Positions 44,631 to 54,258 of a stretch of DNA of 64,000 bases are shown here, piece by piece. How positions within the stretch are numbered: the first letter of the stretch is position 1; each line of letters begins with the position of its first letter. This stretch comes from Marimonas arenosa (lineage in GTDB: Bacteria; Pseudomonadota; Alphaproteobacteria; Rhodobacterales; Rhodobacteraceae), in the NCBI RefSeq assembly GCF_030848945.1, contig NZ_JANHAX010000004.1, positions 278,001 through 342,000 on the forward strand, written 5' to 3'. The notes beneath the pieces are model-generated. The model had not been told where the DNA came from and did not search any database. It worked only from the letters and a program-made list of their open reading frames with translations. A program made the translations under genes and the position numbers.

Positions 44631-46316
44631 TCAGCCGAGCAGGCGGCGGGCGATCACCTGGGCCTGGATCTCGGCGGCGCCTTCGAAAATGTTGAGGATG
44701 CGGGCGTCGCACAGGATGCGGGAGATCCTGTATTCCAGGGCGAAGCCGTTGCCACCGTGGATCTGCAGGGCGTTGTCGGCCGCGGCCCAGGCCACGCGGG
44801 CGCCCAGAAGCTTGGCCATGCCGGCCTCGAGATCGCAGCGGCGGTCGTGGTCTTTTTCCCAGGCGGAGAAATAGGTCAGCTGGCGAGCGACCATGATTTC
44901 GACCGCCATCATCGCGAGTTTCGACGCGACGCGGGGAAACTCGATCAGCGATTTGCCGAATTGCTTGCGGTCCTGGGCGTATTGCAGCCCCTGATCGAGC
45001 GCCGATTGCGCCACGCCGATGGCGCGGGCGGCGGTCTGGATGCGGGCGGCCTCAAAGGTTTTCATCAGCTGCTTGAAGCCCTGGCCCTCGACCCCGCCGA
45101 GGAGGTTTTCGCCTTTAACATGGAAATTGTCGAAGCCCAGTTCGTATTCCTTCATGCCGCGATAGCCCAGCACCTCGATCTCACCGCCCGACATGCCGTC
45201 GGTGGGGAAGGGGTTGTCGTCGGTGCCGGGCGTCTTTTCGGCCAGGAACATGGACAATCCGCGGTGATCGGTGGTGTCGGGATCGGTGCGCGCCAGCAGG
45301 GTCATCACATGGGTGCGGGCGGCGTGGGTGATCCAGGTCTTGTTGCCGGTGACGCGGTAGTCGCCATTGTCGTCCTTGATGGCGCGGGTGCGTAAGGAGC
45401 CGAGGTCCGAGCCGGTGTTGGGTTCGGTGAAGACGGCCGTGGGCAGGATCTCGGCGCTGGCGATCTTGGGCAGCCAGTGGGCCTTCTGCTCGTCGGTGCC
45501 GCCGCCTTCGATCAGTTCGGCGGCAATTTCCGAGCGGGTGCCGAGCGAGCCGACGCCGATATAGCCGCGGGAAAGTTCCTCGGAGACTACGACCATCGCG
45601 GCTTTCGTCAGGCCGAAGCCGCCGTATTCCTCGGGGATGGTGAGGCCGAAGACGCCCATTTCGGCAAGTTCCTCGATCACCTCCATCGGGATCAGCTCGT
45701 CCTTGAGGTGCCAGTCATGGGCGAAGGGTTCGACCTTTTCGACGGCATAGCGGCGGAACTGTTCACGGATCATTTCCAGTTCGTCATCGAGCCCGGTGAC
45801 GCCGACAGTGATCTCGGCGGCGCGTTCCTGCATCAGCTCGACCAGGCGAATGCGGGCGGCTTGCGTGTTGCCGCGGGCCATCAGGGTCTGCACTTCCTGG
45901 CATTGGAAGCCCGAGAGCGCGTCCCAGCCGAGGCCCAGCTCCTGCAGGTGCAGAATCTCGCCCTGGCTCATCGGGATGCCGCCGGCGATGTGGTGCAGGT
46001 ATTCGCCGAAGGCGATCTGGTGGATCAGCTGCTCGACCTCTCCGAACTTGCCCTGTTCGGCGACGCGGCTGGCCCAGTTCTGCATCTGACGCAGGGATTC
46101 GACGTAGGTGGCGAGCCAGGCAACGCCATGGGCGGCGGTCTGGTTGGCCTCGATCAGCCGGGCCGAGACGCGACCGTCCTCGGTCACCGTATCGCGCAGG
46201 CGGGCCAGTGCGGCGTCGAACACGGCTTCGGCCGCGGGCACGGCGGCGGCGGTGAGGGTAAGAAGATCGGGAAGAACGATATCGGTCATGGGTGCCCCCT
46301 GCATATCCTTGGCCAT
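44631..46316 (-). CDS. mcd: (2S)-methylsuccinyl-CoA dehydrogenase-like acyl-CoA dehydrogenase
   Basis: 561 residues, about 170 more at the N-terminus than a usual acyl-CoA dehydrogenase; this extension is typical of methylsuccinyl-CoA dehydrogenase in Rhodobacter relatives. The FAD-dependent core has FTEPNTGSDLGSLRTRA, GNKTWITHAARTHV, and RKQFGKSLIEFPRVASKLA and IHGGNGFALEYRISRILCDARILNIFEGAAEIQ. It oxidises methylsuccinyl-CoA to mesaconyl-CoA in the ethylmalonyl-CoA pathway of acetate assimilation. Start may also be ATG 46289. The name rests on length and family, so a different acyl-CoA dehydrogenase is possible. Confidence 0.8.
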   Translation of the reverse strand: MAKDMQGAPMTDIVLPDLLTLTAAAVPAAEAVFDAALARLRDTVTEDGRVSARLIEANQTAAHGVAWLATYVESLRQMQNWASRVAEQGKFGEVEQLIHQIAFGEYLHHIAGGIPMSQGEILHLQELGLGWDALSGFQCQEVQTLMARGNTQAARIRLVELMQERAAEITVGVTGLDDELEMIREQFRRYAVEKVEPFAHDWHLKDELIPMEVIEELAEMGVFGLTIPEEYGGFGLTKAAMVVVSEELSRGYIGVGSLGTRSEIAAELIEGGGTDEQKAHWLPKIASAEILPTAVFTEPNTGSDLGSLRTRAIKDDNGDYRVTGNKTWITHAARTHVMTLLARTDPDTTDHRGLSMFLAEKTPGTDDNPFPTDGMSGGEIEVLGYRGMKEYELGFDNFHVKGENLLGGVEGQGFKQLMKTFEAARIQTAARAIGVAQSALDQGLQYAQDRKQFGKSLIEFPRVASKLAMMAVEIMVARQLTYFSAWEKDHDRRCDLEAGMAKLLGARVAWAAADNALQIHGGNGFALEYRISRILCDARILNIFEGAAEIQAQVIARRLLG

Positions 46317-46474
46317 GAATCAGCCCCTTTGAAGCTTGTGGATCCTGAGTCCCGGGTGGTTTAGTTATTTTGCAGGTGCAGCGCAACAAATATACCTATA
46401 TTTGCTATGTTTTTGTTCATTTCTTGCGCGGAAAATTTTGCGGTGCGGCGTGAACTGGGGTGATAAGAAGAGAC

Positions 46475-47245
46475 ATGGACGCGCTGCTTTCTCTGCTTCC
46501 GCCGGACACGCTGGCGATCTGTTTCGCCATCGCGCTGTTTGCCGGCGTGGTGAAGGGGCTGGTCGGCTTTGCCATGCCGCTGATTCTGATTTCCGGCATG
46601 GGCAGCCTGATCGACCCGGAACTGGCGCTTGCGGGGCTGTTGCTGCCGACGCTGATCTCCAATCTTTGGCAGGGGTTCCGGCAGGGGGTGGGGGCGGCGC
46701 TGGGCTCGCTCAGGGCGTTTCTGCCGTTCATCGCGGTGGGCGGCGTGATGCTGGTGCTGTCGGCGCAAATGGTACGGGTCATCCCGCCCACGGTGATGTT
46801 CATCCTGATCGGGGTGCCGGTGACGCTGTTCACCCTGGTGCAACTCGTCGGCTGGCGGCCGAGACTGAGTGAGGCGCAACGGTTGCGGGCGCAACTGGTC
46901 GTTGGCGGGATTGCCGGCGCGATGGGCGGGTTTTCGGGCACCTGGGGGCCGCCGACGGTGCTGCTGCTGGTGGCGCTGGAGACGCCGAAGCTGGACCAGA
47001 TCCGGGTCCAGGGCGTGCTTTACGCGCTGGGCTCGGTGGTGCTGACGCTGGCGCATCTGGGCTCGGGCGTGCTGCGTTGGGAGACGCTGCCCTTCGCGCT
47101 TTTCACCCTGCCGCCATCGCTGATCGGGATGTGGATCGGGCTCAAATTGCAGGACCGCACGCCGCAGCACCTGTTTCAGCGGGCGACGATGGTGGTGCTG
47201 ATCCTCGCCGGGCTGAACCTGATCCGGCGGGGCGTAATGGGCTAG
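46475..47245 (+). CDS. TauE/SafE-family sulfite exporter-like permease
   Basis: 256 residues from ATG 46475. About eight hydrophobic segments; AGVVKGLVGFAMPLILISG near the N-terminus and GGFSGTWGPPTVLLLVAL in the middle are the two repeats of the TauE/SafE fold. It exports small sulfur-containing or organic anions; the substrate is unknown. Single gene, divergent from mcd. Confidence 0.88.
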   Translation: MDALLSLLPPDTLAICFAIALFAGVVKGLVGFAMPLILISGMGSLIDPELALAGLLLPTLISNLWQGFRQGVGAALGSLRAFLPFIAVGGVMLVLSAQMVRVIPPTVMFILIGVPVTLFTLVQLVGWRPRLSEAQRLRAQLVVGGIAGAMGGFSGTWGPPTVLLLVALETPKLDQIRVQGVLYALGSVVLTLAHLGSGVLRWETLPFALFTLPPSLIGMWIGLKLQDRTPQHLFQRATMVVLILAGLNLIRRGVMG

Positions 47246-47466
47246 GGTTGCCGGATCAGCCGCCCTGTTCTGCGACCAGAGCGGCAAGCCGTTTTTCGAG
47301 TTCGGCAATCCGGCCCGGCCAGCTGAGGAAAACGACGACAGGCTGCGCGCAACCGGCGTCAACCGAAAAGAAAAATCGACAGGTGACAATCAGAGTTTGC
47401 CACGTTGATCGCCGGGTTTGCAGGGCGTGCCGGGATGGAACGGTCCGAGATCGAACAGTGGTGCGG

Positions 47467-48126
47467 TCAGCCCGCCTGGGTGCGCGGCGTGATTGAGCGG
47501 CGGATATCTTCACCAATCGCATGGCGGGCGCGTTCCATGTCGTGCTCGACCTGCAGGCGGATCCAGAAATCGGCGGCGGTCGAGAAATAGCGCGCCAGCC
47601 GCATCGACATCTCCACGGTCATCTTCTCGTCGCCCGCGATCAGTCCCTTGAGCCGGCCTTCGAGCATGCCGGTGGCGGCGGCGAGCTGGGCCGGTGCGAT
47701 CCCCAGCGGTTCGAGATATTCCTCGCGCAGAACCTTGCCCGGGGCCGGGCAGAGCAAGACCGGTTCGGGTGCCTTCTCTTCGCCCGGGGCCTTGAGCTGG
47801 ACCTCGGTCGGCAAGCCGGCGGCCTTCCAGGCCTCCATGCCGCCGGTCATGTGGACGACCGCGTCATAGCCTTCCTTGAGCAGCATCTTGCCGGCGGCTT
47901 CCGAGCGTTTACCGACGGCGCAGTGCAGCACCAGCCGCTTGCCGGGCAGGCTGGGAAACAGGTCGGCCTCGAAGCTGGACAGCGGCAGCAGCAGGGCGCC
48001 GGCGATGTGTTCGACCTCGTATTCCGACGGCTCGCGCACGTCGACGAGCACGATGTCGCCAGCGGCGAACCAGGCATGGATGTCTTGCGGGCTGGCGGGC
48101 GTGACGCCCGGGTCGTCGGCAGGCAT
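47467..48126 (-). CDS. Rhodanese fused to a HigA/XRE-type antitoxin domain
   Basis: 219 residues from ATG 48126 (GGGGAA upstream). Residues 8-100 are a rhodanese: IVLVDVREPSEYEVEHIAGALLLPL and active-site LHCAVGKRSEAAGKML (Cys). From ~125 (PGKVLREEYLEPLGIAPAQLAAATGM...MRLARYFSTAADFWIRLQVEHDMERAR) there is a HigA/VapI-like helix-turn-helix. The combination would join sulfur-transfer or thiol sensing to DNA binding. No HigB toxin gene is adjacent. Confidence 0.9.
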   Translation of the reverse strand: MPADDPGVTPASPQDIHAWFAAGDIVLVDVREPSEYEVEHIAGALLLPLSSFEADLFPSLPGKRLVLHCAVGKRSEAAGKMLLKEGYDAVVHMTGGMEAWKAAGLPTEVQLKAPGEEKAPEPVLLCPAPGKVLREEYLEPLGIAPAQLAAATGMLEGRLKGLIAGDEKMTVEMSMRLARYFSTAADFWIRLQVEHDMERARHAIGEDIRRSITPRTQAG

Positions 48127-48197
48127 GGCGGTGTTCCCCGGTCTGTGTTGCGCCGGAAAAGCCTGCGGTAAAACCGGCGCAAAGGCAAATCCCGGGC

Positions 48198-49028
48198 TCA
48201 GTCGCCCAGGATCGCGGGCCAGAGGGCCGCGTTGCGCCGGGCGAAGGCCGCGAGGTGACCGACAGAGCCGAGGCGAAAGGCGGCGGCGGCGAGCGTGACG
48301 TGGGTCTGCGGCGCTGCGGTATAGAGCCGGCCAAGGCGCTCGACCACATGCGGCGGGATCATCACGTCGTCGGCCAGCGCCACGGTTCGCAGCGGGGCGG
48401 TGAGACGGGTGGCGCCCCAGGGCGGCAGGGTGGTGTCGGCGCGGTGAAATCCTTGCCGCGTGCACCAGCGTTTCCACTGCCGGAACACCGGGCCGGGCAG
48501 GTCGGCGCCGAGACCCGAGAGTCGGGCGGGCAGATAGCCGGTCGTGGCCACGAGGGCGGGGCCGAGGCCGAACCAGAACAGTCGGGCCATGGCCTGGTAG
48601 GGCCAGGGATGGTCGCGAACATGCACCGGCCCCGAGGCGACGGCGATGACCCGGGCAATGTCGGCAAGCCCGGTCTGGTAGCCCAGCATGAAGCCTCCGA
48701 GCGAATGGCCGATCACCCAGAGCGGTAGATCGGGGCACCGCGCCGCCAGCCAGTCGCGGGCCGCCTGCTGATCGGTGATGCCCCAGTCGGCCATCTGCAG
48801 CGGCACCATCCGGGCCGGTCCCTCGGCCGAGGCGCCGAAACCACGGTAGTCGTAGGTTAGACAGGTGACGCCGCGCGCTTCGGCCAGCCAGCGGGCGAAG
48901 GCGCGGTAGTATACCTGCGCTACGCCGGTGGCCGGGTTGAGCACGGCCGCGGCGCGCGGCGCGGGGGCCGGGTAGAGCGTGGCGGTCAACCGGCCCGGGC
49001 CGGCGGGGATGGCAAGGGTCTCTTTCAT
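48198..49028 (-). CDS. Alpha/beta hydrolase
   Basis: 276 residues. The nucleophile elbow is VIGHSLGGFMLG (Ser), with TYDYRGFG before it and an ADDVMIPP loop (Asp) and SVGHLAAF (His) later, giving a full triad. It resembles the YheT/serine aminopeptidase-type hydrolases acting on esters or small peptides. It lies 71 bp upstream of the rhodanese-HigA gene on the same strand, probably an operon. Confidence 0.9.
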   Translation of the reverse strand: MKETLAIPAGPGRLTATLYPAPAPRAAAVLNPATGVAQVYYRAFARWLAEARGVTCLTYDYRGFGASAEGPARMVPLQMADWGITDQQAARDWLAARCPDLPLWVIGHSLGGFMLGYQTGLADIARVIAVASGPVHVRDHPWPYQAMARLFWFGLGPALVATTGYLPARLSGLGADLPGPVFRQWKRWCTRQGFHRADTTLPPWGATRLTAPLRTVALADDVMIPPHVVERLGRLYTAAPQTHVTLAAAAFRLGSVGHLAAFARRNAALWPAILGD

Positions 49029-49192
49029 GTAGACAGCAAAGGCACGGCTGGGGTTTGCGTAAAGCCTGACGTGGAGAGATGCGACGCAGCGTCAGGCCGC
49101 CGCCGCAGAGCGCGCCCACCCACCCGCCCCGCGCCCTGCGGCGGCTTGTTTCGCGGACCCGGACATGCCGCGCGGGCCCATCGGTGGAATTT

Positions 49193-49214
49193 GAGTATTT
49201 TTGCCAAGAAAGAA
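49193..49214. repeat. Second copy of the GAGTATTT...CCAAGAAAGA repeat
   Basis: GAGTATTTTTGCCAAGAAAG with AA following matches one arm of the inverted repeat at 44473-44494, and the preceding ~22 bases (GCGGG-C-CATCGGT) are also shared. A dispersed intergenic repeat of the core genome. Confidence 0.75.
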
Positions 49215-49244
49215 CGGCAGGTCGCGGCGACGCGACGGTGACGG

Positions 49245-49610
49245 TCAGCCGGTCGACCAGGCGCGGGGCTGTTTCATGCCGGCGATCTTGCAGGCCTGCT
49301 TGACATAGCCTTGGGGAAACAGCGCGTAGAGCGCGTCCTTGGCCTGTGACTTGGTCAGGCCGCGGCCGTGGCCGAGGAAGCGCAGAACGTGGCGCTGGTC
49401 GGGGGTGATGCCATGTTCGTCACGCTCGGCGCGGATGAAGTCGATCACCTCATAGTGACGCCTGGTCAGCGTGATGCCCTCGGCCGCGGCGGTGATCTCG
49501 GCGAAGGCGGGTGACCACAGGAACGGGTCGGTGAGATAGCCATATTCATCGACCGTGACCTTGCCGCCTGGCAAGGCGAGTTCGGTCAGTTTGTCAGGCC
49601 GGGTGCGCAT
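49245..49610 (-). CDS. TusE/DsrC/DsvC-family sulfur relay protein (terminal Cys missing)
   Basis: 121 residues from ATG 49610. VDEYGYLTDPFLWSPAFAE, RHYEVIDFIRAERDEHGITPDQRHV and the end GYVKQACKIAGMKQPRAWSTG define the DsrC fold. Only the upstream Cys (QACKIAG) is kept; the C-terminal GC(V/I) of sulfur-carrier DsrC and TusE is replaced by AWSTG. It therefore may not carry a trisulfide and could have a regulatory role (inference). Begins four bases after the hbd stop. Confidence 0.85.
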   Translation of the reverse strand: MRTRPDKLTELALPGGKVTVDEYGYLTDPFLWSPAFAEITAAAEGITLTRRHYEVIDFIRAERDEHGITPDQRHVLRFLGHGRGLTKSQAKDALYALFPQGYVKQACKIAGMKQPRAWSTG

Positions 49611-49614
49611 GGCG

Positions 49615-50490
49615 TCACCGGGTCGGCACCGGCATGTCGCCGCGATAGTCGTAGAAGCCGCGGCCGGCCTTGCGCCCGAGCCAGCCGGCCTCGACATACT
49701 TGGTCAGCAGCGGGCAGGGGCGGTACTTGGTGTCCGCCAACCCGTCATGCAGCACGTGCATGATCGCCAGGCAGGTGTCGAGGCCGATGAAATCGCCCAG
49801 TTCAAGCGGCCCCATAGGGTGGTTGGCGCCGAGCTTCATGGCGTTGTCGATCGAAGCGACGTTACCGACGCCTTCGTAGAGCGCGTAGGCGGCTTCGTTG
49901 ATCATCGGGATCAGGATACGGTTGACGATGAAGGCGGGGTAATCCTCGGCGCTGGCGGCGGTCTTGCCCAGGCGGTCGACCACGGCGAGGCAGGACTTGT
50001 AGGTTTCCTCGTCGGTAGCGATGCCGCGGATCAATTCCACCAGTTTCATCAGCGGCACCGGGTTCATGAAGTGGAAGCCCATGAATTTCTCGGGCCGGTC
50101 GGTGCGGCTGGCCAGCCGGGTGATCGAAATCGACGACGTGTTGGAGGTGACGATGGTGTGGGGCTGCAAATGCGGCAACAGGCCCGCGATGATCTTGTTC
50201 TTGATGTCCTCGTTCTCGGTCGCCGACTCGATCACCAGGTCGGCGGCGCCGACCTCGGCGGTGTCGAGCGTCGGCGTGATGCGGGCGAGGGCCCGGGCCA
50301 TGTCATCTTCGCTGATCAGGCCGCGTCCGGCCTGGCGGCCCATGTTCTTTTCAATCCGGGCCATGGCGGTGTCGAGCGCGTCCTGGCTGATGTCGTTGAG
50401 GGCCACGTCATAGCCCGCCAGTGCCATCACATGGGCGATGCCATTGCCCATCTGCCCCGCCCCGATCACGCCGACTTTGCTGATGTCCAT
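49615..50490 (-). CDS. hbd: 3-hydroxybutyryl-CoA dehydrogenase
   Basis: 291 residues. N-terminal NAD-binding KVGVIGAGQMGNGIAHVMALAGY; catalytic His in GFHFMNPVPLMKLVEL and downstream ASAEDYPAFIVNRILIPMINEA, then the helical 3HCDH_C domain. It interconverts acetoacetyl-CoA and 3-hydroxybutyryl-CoA. Lies near etfAB, as in many Rhodobacteraceae. Confidence 0.95.
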   Translation of the reverse strand: MDISKVGVIGAGQMGNGIAHVMALAGYDVALNDISQDALDTAMARIEKNMGRQAGRGLISEDDMARALARITPTLDTAEVGAADLVIESATENEDIKNKIIAGLLPHLQPHTIVTSNTSSISITRLASRTDRPEKFMGFHFMNPVPLMKLVELIRGIATDEETYKSCLAVVDRLGKTAASAEDYPAFIVNRILIPMINEAAYALYEGVGNVASIDNAMKLGANHPMGPLELGDFIGLDTCLAIMHVLHDGLADTKYRPCPLLTKYVEAGWLGRKAGRGFYDYRGDMPVPTR

Positions 50491-50688
50491 CGCGCTGCCC
50501 CTGTCCTGCCCGGTCCTGTCATGTCGATACCCGAGAATAGGCCCGGGCCGGTGCGCTCTGCAAGGGCTGCACGTTTTGCGTGGTCATTTTACCGTGGCGC
50601 GGAAAATTTTCCGCAAATCCGCCGGTTAGCCTTTCGGAAAGGGGTTTCTGCGACTCATTTCCGTGGGTGAGAAAACTTGGTGGGTGAG

Positions 50689-51534
50689 ATGACCTTCGAA
50701 AACATGGGGAGCGGGCCCCTCGACTATGCCCCGTGCACGTATGGCGGCAGCCGACTGACCTTTCGCGGACCGGCGCGCGCGCTGGAACGCGATTACATCG
50801 CCTTTCTCGGCGGGACCGAGACCTATGGCAAGTTCATCGCCGATCCGTTTCCGGCGCTGGTTGAACAGACACTGGGATTGGCCTGCGTGAATTTCGGCCA
50901 GATGAATGCCGGGGTGGACGTGTTCCTCAACGATCCGGCGGTGCTGAACACGGCGGTGGACGCGCGGCTGGCTGTCATCCAGGTGACCGGAGCCAACAAC
51001 CTGTCGAACCGGTTCTATGCCGTGCATCCGCGCCGCAACGACCGGTTCCTCAAGGCCTCGGCAATGATGAAATCGGTGTTCCGTGACATCGATTTCACCG
51101 AGTTCCATTTCACCCGCCACATGCTGGGCGCGCTGGCGGTGCGTGCGCCTGACCGTTTCCGCCTGGTGATCGAGGAGCTGCAACACGCCTGGCTGGCGCG
51201 GATGGGGCTGCTGTTGTCGCGGTTCGAGGGGCGGGCGGTGCTGCTGTGGTTCGCCGATCACGCCCCTGAGGACAAGACCGACATCGCCCAGACCCGCAAC
51301 GACCCCTTCGCGGTGGAACGCTGGATGATCGAGCGGTTGCGGTCGGGCGCGGCCGGGGTGATCGAGGCGGTTGCGAGCCCGAAGGCGCTGGCCCGCGGCA
51401 CCCGCGGCATGGTGTTTTCCGACCTCGAGGCGCCGGCGGCCCAGGGCATGCTGGGGCCGGCGGCGCACGCAGAGGCGGCGGAGGAAGTGGCGTCGCAGCT
51501 GGCCGGCTTGCTGGAGACGCACCGCAACCAATGA
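50689..51534 (+). CDS. DUF6473 family protein
   Basis: 281 residues from ATG 50689. [22 protein letters not shown] and [23 protein letters not shown] at the start, with [29 protein letters not shown] in the middle, are typical of DUF6473, found in Rhodobacteraceae and probably related to sulfotransferase- or GDSL-like folds. Function unknown. It is the only plus-strand gene between hbd and etfA and ends at a strong terminator. Confidence 0.85.
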   Translation: MTFENMGSGPLDYAPCTYGGSRLTFRGPARALERDYIAFLGGTETYGKFIADPFPALVEQTLGLACVNFGQMNAGVDVFLNDPAVLNTAVDARLAVIQVTGANNLSNRFYAVHPRRNDRFLKASAMMKSVFRDIDFTEFHFTRHMLGALAVRAPDRFRLVIEELQHAWLARMGLLLSRFEGRAVLLWFADHAPEDKTDIAQTRNDPFAVERWMIERLRSGAAGVIEAVASPKALARGTRGMVFSDLEAPAAQGMLGPAAHAEAAEEVASQLAGLLETHRNQ

Positions 51535-51543
51535 CGCAATGAC

Positions 51544-51571
51544 AAAGGCCCGCCGGGTTGGGCGGGCCTTT
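51544..51571. terminator. Bidirectional intrinsic terminator
   Basis: AAAGGCCCGCC and GGCGGGCCTTT pair perfectly over 11 bases around GGGTTG, with A- and T-ends on both strands. It separates the converging DUF6473 gene (stop 51534) and etfA (stop 51607). Confidence 0.92.
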
Positions 51572-51606
51572 GAGAAGACTTGGAGTGCGCGCTCGCGCGC
51601 CGCGTG

Positions 51607-52533
51607 TCAGAGCTTCTCGATCAGTTCCGGCACGGCGGTGAAGAGGTCGGCCACGAGACCGTAATCGGCGACCTGGAAGATCGGTGCCTCTTCGTCCTTG
51701 TTGATCGCGACGATGATCTTCGAGTCCTTCATGCCCGCAAGGTGCTGGATGGCGCCCGAGATGCCGACGGCAACGTACAGATCGGGGGCGACGACCTTGC
51801 CGGTCTGGCCGACCTGCCAGTCGTTCGGGGCATAACCCGAGTCGACCGCGGCGCGGCTGGCGCCGACGGCGGCGCCGAGCTTGTCGGCGAGGCTCTCGAT
51901 CAGTTTGAAGTCCTCTTCCGAACCGACGCCACGGCCGCCCGAGACGACGATCCCCGCCGAGGTCAGTTCCGGACGGTCGCTTGCGGCAACCTTGTCTTCC
52001 ACCCAGCTCGACAGGCCCGGATCGGCGGCGGCCGGCACGGATTCGACCGGGGCAGCGCCGCCTTCGCCGGCGGCGTCGAAGGTCGAGGTGCGGAAGGTGA
52101 CCACCTTCTTGGCGTCCGACGACTTGACGGTCTGGATGGCGTTGCCGGCATAGATCGGGCGCTCGAAGGTCGAGCCGTCGACGACGCCGGAGACATCCGA
52201 GATCACCATTGCGTCGAGCAATGCGGCAACGCGCGGCATCACGTTCTTGGCGTCGGTGGTGGCGGGGGCCACGATGTGTTCGTAATCCCCAGCAAGGCTG
52301 ACGATCAGCGTGGCGGTCGATTCCGCCAGGCGGTGACCGAGCGATGCGTCTTCGGCGACCAGCACCTTGGCAACGCCGTCGATCTTGGCGGCGGCGTCGC
52401 CGGCAGCGGCGGCCGAGGCACCGGCGGCCAGAACGGTCACGTCACCCAGGGCTTTTGCGGCGGTGACGGCCTTGGCGGTGGCGTCCATCGCCAGTTCGCC
52501 GTTGTTGACTTCGGCAAGCAGGAGAACAGCCAT
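51607..52533 (-). CDS. etfA: Electron transfer flavoprotein alpha subunit
   Basis: 308 residues. [15 protein letters not shown] start, [36 protein letters not shown] and [44 protein letters not shown] bind FAD. It passes electrons from acyl-CoA dehydrogenases to ETF-ubiquinone oxidoreductase. Start overlaps the etfB stop by one base. Confidence 0.97.
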   Translation of the reverse strand: MAVLLLAEVNNGELAMDATAKAVTAAKALGDVTVLAAGASAAAAGDAAAKIDGVAKVLVAEDASLGHRLAESTATLIVSLAGDYEHIVAPATTDAKNVMPRVAALLDAMVISDVSGVVDGSTFERPIYAGNAIQTVKSSDAKKVVTFRTSTFDAAGEGGAAPVESVPAAADPGLSSWVEDKVAASDRPELTSAGIVVSGGRGVGSEEDFKLIESLADKLGAAVGASRAAVDSGYAPNDWQVGQTGKVVAPDLYVAVGISGAIQHLAGMKDSKIIVAINKDEEAPIFQVADYGLVADLFTAVPELIEKL

Positions 52534-53291
52534 TACACGACCCCCTTCTCTTTGAGTTTGGCGACAAGCGTATCGACGTCCGGCACGATCTCGCCGGCCT
52601 GGCGGGCCTCGGGCTCGTCGGTTTTGACGATTTCGAGCCGCGGCGTGACGTCGACGCCGTAATCGGCGGCGGTTTTTTCATCCAGCGGCTTTTTCTTGGC
52701 TTTCATGATGTTGGGCAGCGATGCGTAGCGCGGTTCATTGAGGCGCAGGTCAACGGTGACGATGGTCGGCATCTTGACCGAGATGGTCTGCAGGCCGCCG
52801 TCGACTTCGCGGGTGACCTTGGCGCTGTCGCCTTCGATGTCGACGTCGCTGGCGAAGGTCGCCTGGCTCCAGCCCAGCAGGGCCGACAGCATCTGGCCGG
52901 TGGCGTTCATGTCGTTGTCGATCGCCTGCTTGCCGGCGAGCACGAGGCCGGGCTGCTCTTCCTCGACCACCTTGGCGAGGATCTTGGCGACCGCCAGCGG
53001 TTCGATATCGGTGTGCACGTCATCGGCGGCAACCACGAGAATGGCGCGGTCGGCGCCCATGGCGAGCGCGGTCCGCAGGGTTTCCTGGGCCTGCTTGACA
53101 CCGATCGAGACTGCCACCACCTCTTCAGCCTTGCCGGCTTCCTTCAGGCGGATGGCTTCTTCGACGGCGATCTCGTCGAAGGGGTTCATCGACATCTTCA
53201 CATTGGCAAGATCGACGCCCGATCCGTCCGCCTTGACGCGGACCTTCACGTTGTAGTCGATCACGCGTTTGACAGGCACAAGCACCTTCAT
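52533..53291 (-). CDS. etfB: Electron transfer flavoprotein beta subunit
   Basis: 252 residues. [49 protein letters not shown] and the [22 protein letters not shown] segment are EtfB marks; the C-terminus has the EtfA-interacting loop. AAGGAGA precedes the ATG. Gap to the next upstream gene (53584) has no gene. Confidence 0.97.
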   Translation of the reverse strand: MKVLVPVKRVIDYNVKVRVKADGSGVDLANVKMSMNPFDEIAVEEAIRLKEAGKAEEVVAVSIGVKQAQETLRTALAMGADRAILVVAADDVHTDIEPLAVAKILAKVVEEEQPGLVLAGKQAIDNDMNATGQMLSALLGWSQATFASDVDIEGDSAKVTREVDGGLQTISVKMPTIVTVDLRLNEPRYASLPNIMKAKKKPLDEKTAADYGVDVTPRLEIVKTDEPEARQAGEIVPDVDTLVAKLKEKGVV

Positions 53292-53583
53292 TGGCGTATC
53301 TCCTTGGTTGCTCCCGTGCCCCGCGTGCGGGGCGAGTCAGTATCTCGCGGCGTTGTTACAGGCTTGGGGCGGGCGGAAACAGGGCAAAATCGTCACGTTA
53401 GCGCCAACCGACGTCGCGTTCGCGGGTTTTGCCGGGGATTCTTTGCCAGAATGTTTCAGGCTGCCGCGGGGACAACGCGGGTCGGGCATGAGACCTGCTC
53501 GGGCGGCTCTCCGCGAGGCTGCCGGCAAGAATGTGGCGGCGTTGCGCCAACCCGCCTCGCCGTCTTCGCGCGTCTCGGCGGCA

Positions 53584-54162
53584 TCAATCGCAATTGTTGT
53601 GCTTGCGCCACATCTCCGGCGCATGACCTTCGGGCACGCTGGAGCAGGGATCGGCGGCATAGCCGCGCAGCTGGTTGTAGCGGGCGACCTGATGCGGGGT
53701 AAGCAGGGCCGGTGTCTCGAGGTGGCGCGACAAGTGCACGAAGCGCAACGCGGCGCGGGCATCGGCGGCGGCGTCGAGCAGGGCTTGAAGGGTAAGAGGA
53801 TCAAGACTGTCTGCGGTGAAGGCGTCGGACAGGGCCTTTTCGGCGGCCAGGAACCGGGCACCGGCGGCGATCGCTTCGGTTTTCATTTGCGCATGGATCG
53901 TCTCGATGGCGGCGACCTGAGCAGGGGTAAGTTGCAGATCCTCCCGCAACTCGAGCACATGTGCCGGGCCCGGTTTGCCACTGAGTTCGGCAGGCAAGGC
54001 GAGGCCCCAGCCGCCGCCCGACTCGATTTCGGCAATGTCGTCGGGCGACAGGCTCTTGATGGCGCGCTGCTCGAACCCGGCGTAAGGCTGCTGGGTATGG
54101 CCATGCTGCTGGGCCAGCGCGGGGGTTGCGAGACAGGCGAAAGCAAGGGCGAGTCGGCGCAT
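53584..54162 (-). CDS. Periplasmic Spy/CpxP-like protein
   Basis: 192 residues with a signal peptide (LALAFACLATPALA). A helical body contains LQLTPAQVAAIETIH and LLTPHQVARYNQLRGY, the two LTxxQ motifs of Spy/CpxP. A His-rich start (QQHGHTQQ) might bind metal. Such proteins act as periplasmic chaperones or metal sensors. It lies 96 bp downstream of the adenosyltransferase gene. Confidence 0.85.
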   Translation of the reverse strand: MRRLALAFACLATPALAQQHGHTQQPYAGFEQRAIKSLSPDDIAEIESGGGWGLALPAELSGKPGPAHVLELREDLQLTPAQVAAIETIHAQMKTEAIAAGARFLAAEKALSDAFTADSLDPLTLQALLDAAADARAALRFVHLSRHLETPALLTPHQVARYNQLRGYAADPCSSVPEGHAPEMWRKHNNCD

Positions 54163-54258
54163 CGCGGGAACTCCTGTTTGACCGGGTTGCGATATTCTAA
54201 CCGCCCGGCACCTTTGCGTCTGCCGTGGCCACGTGAATGTGAAGCACGAACCGTGATC

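Noticed and set aside
47256-47522. 88-residue minus-strand frame after the TauE/SafE gene
   Set aside because: Arg/Ser-rich, no ribosome site, unlike a natural protein except a short helical tail; probably a chance frame in GC-rich DNA.
48127-49119. Long N-terminal extension of the rhodanese-HigA frame
   Set aside because: The extension is antisense-like out-of-frame reading of the alpha/beta hydrolase gene; the ATG at 48126 has a ribosome site.
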